DNA of 64,000 bases from Brasenia schreberi. Its lineage: Eukaryota; Streptophyta; Magnoliopsida; Nymphaeales; Cabombaceae. The first letter of the stretch is position 1, and every line of letters begins with the position of its first letter. A program made the translations under genes and the position numbers. The notes under the pieces are model-generated. The model did no database searches, was not told where the DNA came from, and saw nothing but the letters and a program-made list of their open reading frames with translations. The stretch lies in the NCBI GenBank assembly GCA_036023115.1, contig JAYKKT010000091.1, forward strand, positions 33,231,001-33,295,000. Direction: 5' to 3'. Positions 25,501 to 37,500 of the stretch are shown here, piece by piece.

Positions 25501-28500
25501 ATAATTTACTCTTTATTATTAAGAGAAGAAGACAAACCTCAAAAAAGAGAGTAAGTTAGGCATTGAAAATACAACATTTGTGGGATGAAACCCAACTTCT
25601 GGACAACGAGATAGGGGAGCATTTTGTGACAAAGGTAGAGGTCAATCACACGCAACGTAAGATGAGAAAGACAAATTAAAGTATTCACATTATCATAAAT
25701 TTAGACATACTAAAGAAAATTATTGGGATCTAGTGGGTAGACCAAATTACAATAAAAAACATACTACAGTGATAATAGTGATAAGGCAACTCTTGAAGTT
25801 GGACTAAACTCATTAGGAGAGATGTAAAAGAGGTTAGAAGAGATTGAGACTTTATTGGTTGATTCACGAGCACCATCTTTCTTTGATGATTTTACGCTAA
25901 AAAAATATGCATTTCATTCATTGAAATAATGAGCATTGCTTTGGGGCGTCGTCCGAAGCCCGGATAAAGGAGGAGGGTTGTGTTAGGCTTCCGACAGCCA
26001 GCGTAAAACTTCGTTGGATTTTTATAACAAGGATTACAAAAATTATGAGCATTGCTTTGGGGCGTCCCCGCCTAGTGACGTGCTGTAGAGCCCGAATGCA
26101 GTAAGAAGTAAGCAAGGGCCACTACATTTTCGCCCGAATGTAGTGAATCAATTGCAGAGAGGGTTCCCACATCATGGATGAGTATGGGTAAAGAAGTTAG
26201 TCCCGCTACATTACCGCCCGAATGTAGTGAAAATTTTTCAGAGAGGGTCTTCGCATTTTGATTATGGATGGATGCGGGGGGTAAGGAAGCTAGTCCTAGA
26301 TAATAAGATTCGTATTGGTTCTTGGAATATCGGAACATTATCGGGTAAGCTAATGGAGGTGGTAGATACTATGATTCGGAGAAAGATTTATATTCTATGT
26401 TTAACAACAACAACAACAACAACAACTAAGCCTTTTCCCATACTAGACGGGGTCGGCTACATGGATTCTTTGTTTCCACAGATCTCTATCGTGTGCCATG
26501 TTAGCAGTTAACTCCCAATAAGCTAAATCATTCTTTATTGTTTCTTTCAAACACTTTTGTGGTCGTCCTCTACCTCTTTTAATACTTTCCAAATTTAGGT
26601 TTTCTAACCTTCTTACAGGTTCTTCTTTTGATCTTCTTTCTATATGTCCAAACCATCTTAAACGATGTTCTCTCATTTTATCCTCTATTGGTGCCACTCC
26701 TAATTTGTTTCTAATAACCTCATTATGTATACGGTCTTTTCTTGTATAACCACTCATCCATCTCAACATCTTCATTTCTGTCACAGACATCTTTTGTACA
26801 TGTTGATGATTAACTGCCCAACACTCAGAACCATAAAACATGGCAGGCCTAACTGCTGCTCTATAATATTTACCTTTTAATTTTAATGGTATCTTCTTAT
26901 CACAAAGAATACCTGATGCTCCTCTCCATTTTAACCAACCAGCATTAATTCTATGTGTAACATCTCCATCAATTCTTCCATCACTTGGAAAAATTGACCC
27001 TAGGTATTTAAAACTTTCCTTTTGGGGAATGCAATGTGTGCCAATTTTAATTTCTATGTCCTCTGAAGTAGCCAAATGATCAAACTTACATTCCATATAT
27101 TCTGTCTTTGTTCTACTAAGTCGGAGGCCTTTGTTTTCTAATGTTTCTCTCCATAGTTCCAATTTTCTATTAACTTTTTCCTTAGACTCCTCCACTAATA
27201 CAATGGCATCTGCAAATAACATACACCAAGGTACTTCATCTTGAATATGTTTTGTTAACTCATCCATCACCATTATAAATAAGTATGGACTTAAAGTTGA
27301 TCCTTGATGTAACCCAATATTAACTTCAAAGAAGTCTGTCGTTCCTTCATGAGTCCTCACACATGTTTTTGCACCATCATACATGTCTCTTATAAGGTTA
27401 ATATATGTCAATGGGATACCTCTTTTTTCCAAAGTTCTCCAAAGAACCTCCCTCGGTACCCTATCATAAGCTTTTTCTAGATCAATAAATATCATGTGAA
27501 GGTCTTTCTTTTTTGCTCTAAAATGTTCCATAAGACGTCTCAAAAGGTGAATCGCTTCAATAGTAGATCTGCCAGGCATAAATCCAAATTGGTTCTCTGT
27601 TGTACTTAATACTTGTCTTAACCTACGTTCAATAATTCTTTCCCATAATTTCATAGTATGACTCATTAACTTGATACCTCGATAATTCGCACAATTTTGA
27701 ATGTCTCCCTTCTTATATACGGGTATAAGTGTACTTGCTCTCCATTCCTCGGGCATCTTTTGGTTTTTCCATATTTCATTAAATAGTCTTGTGAGCCAAG
27801 TGATTCCTATTTCTCCTAGTATTTTCCAAACTTCTATAGGAATATTATCCGGTCCTACCGATTTACCACTCTTCATATGTTTAAGAGCCTCTTTGACTTC
27901 ATTCTTTTGAATACGTCGGTAGAAATTGTGGTTTATATACTTTTCTGACTTGGCTAAATCTCCTAAACTAATACTAACATCTTTATTTTCATTAAAAAGA
28001 TTATAAAAATAGTTTTTCCATCTATTTCTTATATCATCATTTGCCACTAGAATTTTTTCATCCTCGTCTTTTATGCATCTAACATAATTAAGATCTTTAG
28101 TTTTCTTATCTCTAGCCCTAGCTATCCTAAAAATGTCTCTTTCACCCTCTTTTGAGTTGAGTTTTTTATATAAGTCCTCCCAAATCTTAGCTTTTGCTTC
28201 ACTAACGGCCTTTTTTGCTTCCTTCTTTGCTTTCTTATAAGCTTCTAAAGTTTTACTAGTTTTCTTAGCATAATGTAATTTGTAACATGCCCTCTTTGCC
28301 TTGATTTTGTTTTGTACTACTTCACTCCACCACCAAGCTTCTTTTTGTGCCGGTACACCTCCCTTAGATACCCCTAACACATCTTTCGCCACTTTCCTAA
28401 TATGTATAGCCATATTGTTCCACATATCAGAGGGTGTGCCAACATAATTCCAAACATCTCCTTGAAGGACTTTTTGTTTAAATATATCTTCTTTCTCACT

Positions 28501-31500
28501 TTTGAGGTTCCACCATTTAGTCCGAATAGCTCGATGCACTCTTTTCTTCTTTGTCCATTTTTTTATTTGTAAATCCATAACTAAAAGTCGATGTTGGGTG
28601 GTTAAGCTTTCTCCTGGAATTACCTTACAATCTTTACAACACGCTCTATCTTTTTTTCTACAAATAAAGTAATCAATTTGTGTTTGTGATAAGCCACTCT
28701 TATAAGTAATTAAATGTTCATCTCGTTTTTTGAAGATTGTATTGACTATAAAGAGATCAAATGACATAGCAAAATTTAAAATCTCCCTACCTTCCTCGTT
28801 TATATCCCCATAACCAAAGTTTCCATGAATCCCTTGATATCCTAATGCCTCTTTACCGACATGTCCATTTAAATCTCCTCCTAAACAAATCATCTCCCTT
28901 TGTGGAATCTTTTGAAACACCTTATCTAACTCTTCCCAAAAAACTGTCTTTATACTATCTTCTAGTCCTACTTGGGGTGCGTAAGCACAAACTATATTCA
29001 AAACCTCTACTCCTAACACTAATTTCAATGTCATGATTCGGTCACCATATCGTTGTATGTCTACTACACTCTCCTTTAAATCTTTATTTATGATAATACC
29101 AACTCCGTTTCGGGCCTTTTCTTTACCTGAGTACCATAATTTAAAACCTGTATCCTCTATCTCCTTTGCTTTTTCCAACCCATTTTGTCTCTTGTAAACA
29201 TAAAATATGAATCTTTCTCCGAATCATAGTATCTACCACCTCCATTAGCTTACCCGATAATGTTCCGATATTCCAAGAACCAATACGAATCTTATTTTCT
29301 AGGACTAGCTTCCTTACCCCCCGCATCCGTCCATAATCAAAATGCGGAGACCCTCTCTGAAAATTTTTCACTACATTCGGGCGGCAATGTAGCGGGACTA
29401 ACTTCTTTACCCACACCCGTCCATGATGTGGGAACCCTCTCTGCAATTGATTCACTACATTCGGGCGAAAATGTAGTGGCCCTTGCTTACTTCTTACTGC
29501 ATTCGGGCTCTGCAGCACGTCGCTAGGCGGGAACGCCCCAAAGCAATGCTCATAATTTTTGTAATCCATGTTGTAGAAATCCGACGAAGTTTTACGCTGG
29601 CTGTCGGAAGCCTAACATACAAGAGACAAAATGGGTTGGAGAAAAAGCAAAGGAGATAGAGGATACAGGTTTTAAATTATGGTACTCAGGTAAAGAAAAG
29701 GCTCGAAACGGAGTTGGTATTATCATTAATAAAGATTTAAAGGAGAGTGTAGTAGACATACAACGATATGGTGACCGAATCATGACGTTGAAATTAGTGT
29801 TAGGAGCAGTGGTTTTGAATATAGTTTGTGCTTACGCACCCCAAGTAGGACTAGAAGATAGTATAAAGACAGTTTTTTGGGAAGAGTTAGATAAGGTGTT
29901 TCAAAAGATTCCACAAAGGGAGATGATTTGTTTAGGAGGAGATTTAAATGGACATGTCGTTAAAGAAGCATTAGGATATCAAGGGATTCATGGAAACTTT
30001 GGTTTTGGGGATATAAACGAGGAAGGTAGGGAGATTTTAAATTTTGCTATGTCATTTGATCTCTTTATAGTCAATACAATCTTCAAAAATGAGATGAACA
30101 TTTAATTACTTATAAGAGTGACTTATCACAAACACAAATTGATTACTTTATTTGTAGAAAAAAAGATAGAGCGTGTTGTAAAGATTGTAAGGTAATTCTA
30201 GGAGAAAGCTTAACCACCCAACATCGACTTTTAGTTATGAATTTACAAATAAAAAAATGGACGAAGAAGAAAAGAGTGCATCGAGCTATTCACACTAAAT
30301 GGTGAAACCTCAAAAGCAAGAAAGAAGATATATTTAAACAGAAAGTCCTTCAAGGAGATGTTTGGAATTATGTTGGCACACCCTGTGATATGTTCAATAA
30401 TATGACTATACATATTAGGAAAGTGGCGAAAGATGTGTTAGGGGTATCTAAGGGAGGTGTACCGGCACAAAAAGAAGCTTGGTGGCGGAGTGAAGTAGTA
30501 CAAAATAAAATCAAGGCAAAGAGGGCATGTTACAAATTACATTATGCTAAGAGAATTAGTGAAACTTTAGAAGCTTATAAGAATGCAAAGAAGGAAGCGA
30601 AAAAGGCCGTTAGTGAAGCAAAAGCTAAGATTTGGGATGACTTATATAAAAAACTCAACTCGAAAGAGGGTGAAAGAGATATTTTTAGGATAGCTAGGGC
30701 TAGAGATAAGAAAACTAAATATCTTAATTATGTTAGATGCATAAAAGGCGAGGATGAAAAACTTCTAGTGGCAAATGATGATATAAGAAATAGATGGAAA
30801 AACTATTTTTATAATCTTTTTAATGAAAATAAAGATGTTAGTATTAGTTTAGGAGATTTAGCCAAGTCAGAAAAGTATATAAACCACAATTTCTACCAAC
30901 ATATTCAAAAGAATGAAGTCAAAGAGGCTCTTAAACATATAAAGAGTGGTAAATCGGTAGGATCAGATAATATTCCTATAGAAGTTTGGAAAATACTAGG
31001 AGAAATAGGAATCACTTGGCTCACAAGACTATTCAATGAAATATGGAAAAACCAAAAGATGCTCGAGGAATGGAGAGCAAGTACACTTATACCCATATAT
31101 AAGAACAAGGGAGACATTCAAAATTGTGCGAATTATCGAGGTATCAAGTTAATGAGTCATACTATGAAATTATGGGAAAGAATTATCGAACGTAGGTTAA
31201 GACAAGTATCAAGTACAACAGAGAACCAATTTGGATTTATGCCTGGCAGATCTACTATTGAAGCGATTCACCTTTTGAGACGTCTTATGGAACATTTTAG
31301 AGCAAAAAAGCATGATATTTATTGATCTAGAAAAAGCTTATGATAGGGTATCGAGGGAGGTTCTTTGGAGAACTTTGGAAAAAAGAGGTATCCCATTGAC
31401 ATATATTAACCTTATAAGAGACATGTATGATGGTGCAAAAATATGTGTGAGGACTCATGAAGGAACGACAGACTTCTTTGAAGTTAATATTGGGTTACAT

Positions 31501-34500
31501 CAAGGAACAACTTTAAATCCATACTTATTTATAATGGTGATGGATGAGTTAACAAAACATATTCAAGATGAAGTACCTTGGTGTATGTTATTTGCTGATG
31601 ACATTGTATTAGTGGAGGAGTCTAAGGAAAAAGTTAATAGAAAATTGGAACTACGGAGAGAAACATTAGAAAGCAAAGGCCTCCGACTTAGTAAACAAAG
31701 ACAGAATATATGGAATGTAAGTTTGATCGTTTGACTACTTTAGAGGACATAGAAATTAAAATTGGCACACATTGCATTCCCCAAAAGGAAAGTTTTAAAT
31801 ACCTAGGGTTAATTTTTCAAAGTGATGGAAGAATTGATGGAGATGTTACACATAGAATTAATGCTGGTTGGTTAAAATGAAGAGGAGCATCAAGTATTCT
31901 TTGTGATAAGAAGATACCATTAAAATTAAAAGGTAAATATTATAGAGCAACAATTAGGCCTGCCATGTTTTATGATTATGAGTGTTGGGTAGTTAATCAT
32001 CAACATGTACAAAAGATGTATGTGACAGAAATGAAGATGTTGAGATGGATGAGTGGTCATACAAGAAAAGACCGTATACATAATAAGGTTATTAGAAACA
32101 AATTAGGAGTGACACCAATAGAGGATAAAATGACTGAATATCGTTTAAGATGGTTTGGACATATAGAAAGAAGATCAAAAGAAGAACATGTTAGAAGGTA
32201 TGAGAAACTAAATTTAAAAAGTATTAAAAGAGTTAGAGGATGACCACAAAAGTGTTGGAAAGAAACAATAAAGAATGATCTAACTTATTGGGAGTTAACA
32301 GATAACATGGCACACGATAGGGATATGTGGAAACAAAGAATCCATGTAGCCGACTCCGTCTAGTATGGGAAAAGGTTTAGTTGTTGTTGTTGTTGTTTAT
32401 TCATTGAAATAATCACAAAATAGCAGGTACAGGAGGAGGTGCAGGTCGGCACCAGTGGCAGTCACCCATAGCCTCTCACGATTTTCCCTGTCATCTAACC
32501 CTAATGACAAGACTCCTTTTTATATTACTAATCTAACTTAAAGGACTAAATTACTCCTAATTAGTAACACCCATAAATCGGGTCCCAATGGATCAGAAAA
32601 CTGATCCATTAGGATCCAAACTATAGACCTACATTACAATGAAACTAAGTATTACATAATATAAATCTAGACTTTAATATTTCTCAACATGCCCCCTCAA
32701 GTTGACTCATGAAGACTGGTAATTCTCAACTTCGAAAGTGATTTCTGAAGGCCATTGACTGACTATGGTTTAGTGAAGATATCTGCCAATTGGTCTTTTG
32801 AGCGAACATAAATCAGATTGAAAATTCCCTTGGAAATCTTTTCTCAGATAAAGTGACAATCAATTTCAATAAGTTAGTAAGGATTTCAAATATATGATAA
32901 CTATGTTATCAATAGCGCGCTATATCGTTTTAGCAGAACAAAAACTGCTACAGCGGGTCGCCTGCTACGGGCGACCTACCAAGACAAAGTTAGCGGCGCT
33001 TATAGCGACCCGACCCAAATTATATAAAGGGTTATACTCAACCCTAATTCGACGTTCTGTGAGCGCTCGCTTGTCTGTCTCCATCCTGTCGTCCGGGCCA
33101 TCTCCAGCCGCTCCCGCCTCTCACCGTCACCATCTCCAGTCGCTCCCGCCTCTCGCCGCCACCATCTCCAGCCGCTCCCGCCTCTCGCCGCCACCATCTT
33201 CCGGTACCCTCCTATACCTTAATCTCTCCCTCTGTCTTTCTTCTCCTCCGTGCCTTTGATGGGAATTAGTTTATCACCCCAACAAAAACTTCCCTGGGAT
33301 ACGTATTTGGATGAGTCACCATCTTATCCTTGGCCTCTGCATGCCTATGATAGCTTTCGTAGAGGCCTCCCCCCCTCCATGTTCCACTTGAAGCCAAAGA
33401 GTGGCTTCACCACTAACATTAGCCTGCTGGTATGGCATTTTTCTAATTAGTTCATGTTGTTTTTGTTCTCCCAGCAATGTTCAGTTCAACGATACCATTG
33501 TGGCTTGAAGGTTTTGTTCAATGTATTGTGAAGAAACCTCAAGGTCATGAACTCGAATCATGTTGCAATTGGATGGTGATGGTTTATAAAAAGAGAATCA
33601 TGTTACAATTGGATGGTGATGGTTTATAAAAAGAGTGATAGTGCTTCTTACAGCAACAACAAGTTGATGGAATGATGTTTGATAAAATATTTAAAGATAC
33701 ATTTAGGTTTTATAAAATTTTTAAATCAATTTCTTAAGTGGCAACTATAACGTATTTCTTTAATATGATACATTTAGGTTTTATAAAATATTTAAAGATA
33801 TTGGATAGTGATGGTTTATGCTTCACAATGATGTTTGAAGTTACATATTTTTACTGATAGCTATTTAAATTAACTCATGCTTCACAATGATACATTTAGG
33901 ATTGTCTATTGATACCAATGAATGTTAATTATTTAATGTTCTATTTCTTGTATAAGGTTAGAAAACTCAAGCTGAGTCGTTATTCTTATTTTTTTGTAGT
34001 ATGTAATCATCAACAAGTGCAGCTGCTTGTTCTCAAAGTGGCAGTGGCAGTGGTAGTTGTGGCACAAGCACTAGTAGAACAACTGATATTAAGTTTTCTA
34101 ATCCAGCATACAACTATAGACCCCCAGGTTCGAAGGATCCAGGATGGAATTGGGGTTTGACAAAATGTAAGACGAATAATATGTCAGTATTTTGTACATT
34201 ATGTGGTCATATTTCTACTAATGGAATAACAAGGTACAAGGACCATTTAATAGGAAGAAGCGAAAATGTGGTAGCTGGCAAGAATGCAACTGAAGAAATA
34301 AAGAAAACAATTTATGATTATGTGCAAAATACATCTAAGAAGAAGGCCGAAAAGATTTCATTTCCATATCAAGGAGAACTTTCTAGTATAGAAGGTAACA
34401 TAGTGACAAACACCCAATGTTCATCATCTTCATCATTATTTGGCTCACGACTACCGCTTTCGAAGGGACCCATGGATTCATTTGTGCGTTCATCGCCAGA

Positions 34501-37500
34501 CTCACTACGATAAGCTACATTGGAAAATCGATATAAGAAAGAAGAAAGAGAACGAGTATGCATATCCATTAGTAGGTGGATGTATCAAAATAGAATCCCT
34601 TTTAATGCTGTGAGATCTCCTAGCTTTCAAGCGATGGTAAATGATATAGGGCAGTTTGGACCTGGAATGAAGTTCCATCATACCATGAAGTACGGGAAAC
34701 ATTCTTGGAGAAGGAAGTGGGAAGAGTAAGAGAGTTTACAAATGGATTTAGAAAGCATTGGGCTACTTATGGATGTTCTATTATGTCAGATGGATGGACA
34801 GATAGAAAACAGAGAACACTAATAAATTTTTTAGTGCATTGTCCTCAAGGTACAATTTTTCTTAAGTCCATTGATGCATCACATGAAGTAAAGAATGCAA
34901 ATAAATTGTATACATTATTAAAAGAAGTAATCTTAGAGGTTGGAGAGAAGAATGTTGTGGAGGTGGTTACAGATAATGCAGCAAATTATGTTGCAATTGG
35001 AAGAATGTTGATGGCTGAATTTAATCATTTGTTTTGGACACCATGTGCTGCACACTTTATAGATTTAATGCTTGAAGATATTGGAGAGACAAAAATACTA
35101 AAAGGCATCTTTAGCAGGGCAAAGAAGCTAGTGACATTTATGTACGCTCATTGTCAGATATTGCATATGATGAGATATTTTACAGGAGGAAAAGACATAC
35201 ATAGACCGGCTGTGACCCGTTTTGCTACTAGATTCTTAACTTTGAACAGCTTGTGGCAGTCGAAAAAAGCTCTAAGATTGATGATTATTTCTGAACAATG
35301 GGAGAAATGTCCTTTATCAGATAGTATTGAAGGAAAGCAATCTAAGGCAATAATTTTGCAACTTAGATTTTGGAAGGGCATTAGTTTTTCACTTAGAGCA
35401 ATAGGTCCTTTGGTAGATGTTTTACGTATGATCGACAGTGATGGAAAACCAGCCATGGGCTACATCTATGAGAAGATGGATCGTGTAAATGAACAAATAA
35501 AGGTACGTAAATATTTCAATTTTATGTGTTCTTTGTTAATCTTTACTTATTAATCTTATAAATTAATAACATTTAACTTCTTGTTTTATAGGTTAATATG
35601 AAAAACAAAGAAGAGCAATATGCTTTTATTTGGGAGATCATAGATAAAAGATGGGACAGGCAAATGCATAAGCCATTACATAAGCCATTACATGTTGCTG
35701 CATTGTATCTGAATCCAGGGTTGTATTATGATTATGATGGGATAGAATCTAATGTTGAGATTAAAAGTGGTTTGTTGCAGGTTATAGCTATACTTGTACG
35801 AAGTAAGGAAGAACAACAACAAGTGAGTCATCAACTTATAAGTTATCGAAGTACATCAAGTTGTTTTGGACTAGAATTAGCTATAAGTTCGAGGAAAACA
35901 TGTGCACCAGGTAATTAATTCAGGCAACTTTGCTTTTTTAATTATTTCATTATTAAGATATGATTTAAGGTTTTTTAATATGATTAACTTATTGTTTACA
36001 CATGATTTTTAACTTTTTGTAATAGCTGAATGGTGGATGACCTTTGGTTATGGATGCTCTGAATTGCAAAGTTTTGCTATACGGGTTTTGAGCCTTACTT
36101 GTAGTGCTACCCCATGTGAGCGCAACTAGAGTACCTTTGAAATGGTAAGAAATTAAGAATTATGCTTTTTATTTACATTATAAATAAATAAATAAAATTA
36201 TTGAGTTAACAACTTACCTAAATTATTTCTCTTATCTTAGATTCATACGAAGAAAAGGAATAGATTATTGCATCAAAAGCTTAACGATTTAGCTTTTATA
36301 CAATATAACGAAAAGCTCAGAAGAAGGTACGAAAAGAGGAAATCTAATGGAGCAAATTTTGACCATATCATGTTGGCATCGGTTGAAGATCACGATGAAT
36401 ATCCTACTGATGATGAGTTCGTTGGTGACGATGATTCCCTTACTTGGCAAAATGTCGATATGGCATCCGATGCATCAAGAGCGGGTGCTACTGCTGTTTA
36501 TACAAGGTCGAGGACGCGAAAGCGACAACGAAGGCAAAGCAAAGGGAAGGAAAAGATGCCTATAGAAGATGAAGAAGAATTTAATTTTAAAGAAACAGAT
36601 GAAGAGGAAGAGGAAATAGAAGCATACAGATCTTTTTCTGAAAATGAGTGAACATGACCTAAACAATTAAGTGCGATTGTAAATTTGTAATTGAATTTTG
36701 ATGGATGTTATATACTTTTTGAATTAGCTTATTGGCCTTTATGTACTTTTGATGGATGCATAACATTATATACAATCTTTAAAAATGCTTTCTATGGCTA
36801 CTTTGCCTGCTTTATTGCAAATTGTAATTCAATGAAATTATCATTGTCTTTGATTAGTGGGTAAGTATGATTAAAATAATGTAATTTGTTATCTGTAGTT
36901 GCAAGTGATCGTGTTGTTTATAAACTGATGGCACATTCGTTATCTTGTGATGTAGGTGATGATCGAGTGGACATGGTTAATATAAAGTTTGGACATTAAA
37001 GAAAAAAAAAAGGCAAAAGAAGATCATGAACTCCTATCACCAAGATGTTCAACCGTTCAAACTTCAAATAATGAGAGATTAAGGCAATAACACTTGGACG
37101 GACATATCAAAGGCACACGAGATTCCTAGATGTTTCTGAATTTGTTGGATACAGTGCATTCCATATGATATCCAGCAAATTCAGGAACATCAGGGAATCT
37201 CATGTGCCTTTGATATGTCCGTCTAAGTGCTATTGCCTTAATATCTCATTATTTGAAGTTTTACCTATTGAACATATTGGTGATAGGAGTTTCTGATCTT
37301 CTTTTGCTCTTCTTTTTTGCTTTAATGTCCAAACTTTCATGCACTTTGGTTGGAGATGAGACATACTACAAATAATATGGGCTAAAAGGTATGTGACATT
37401 CCTCCTTTACTACTTTTTCCTATTCATCAGTGATTGTTTTGCTCGTTCATTTATTAAAGAACTGGTTATGTTTCATGATATTTCTTATAAGTTAGAAAAC

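Larger units (their letters stand above)
25931..32398 (+). mobile_element. RTE-type LINE copy C, split by LINE D
   Basis: This plus-strand RTE LINE lies inside the 3' LTR of copia D. A perfect 15-bp target duplication ATTCATTGAAATAAT occurs at 25916-25930 and 32399-32413, and the same site exists unoccupied in the other LTR at 41726-41740. Its own sequence is 25931-26403 and 29618-32398, ending in the tail (TTG)n. The 5' end carries a 116-bp partial duplication (GAGCATTGCTTTGGGGCGTC at 25931 and 26047). Confidence 0.93.

Noticed and set aside
32894..33259. 121-codon plus-strand frame at the left end of the hAT element
   Set aside because: It is made of the 32-bp minisatellite and the terminal repeat; low-complexity Ser/Pro/His, no domain.
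36475..36666. Minus-strand frame over the acidic tail of the hAT transposase
   Set aside because: Antisense shadow rich in Phe, Ser and Leu.
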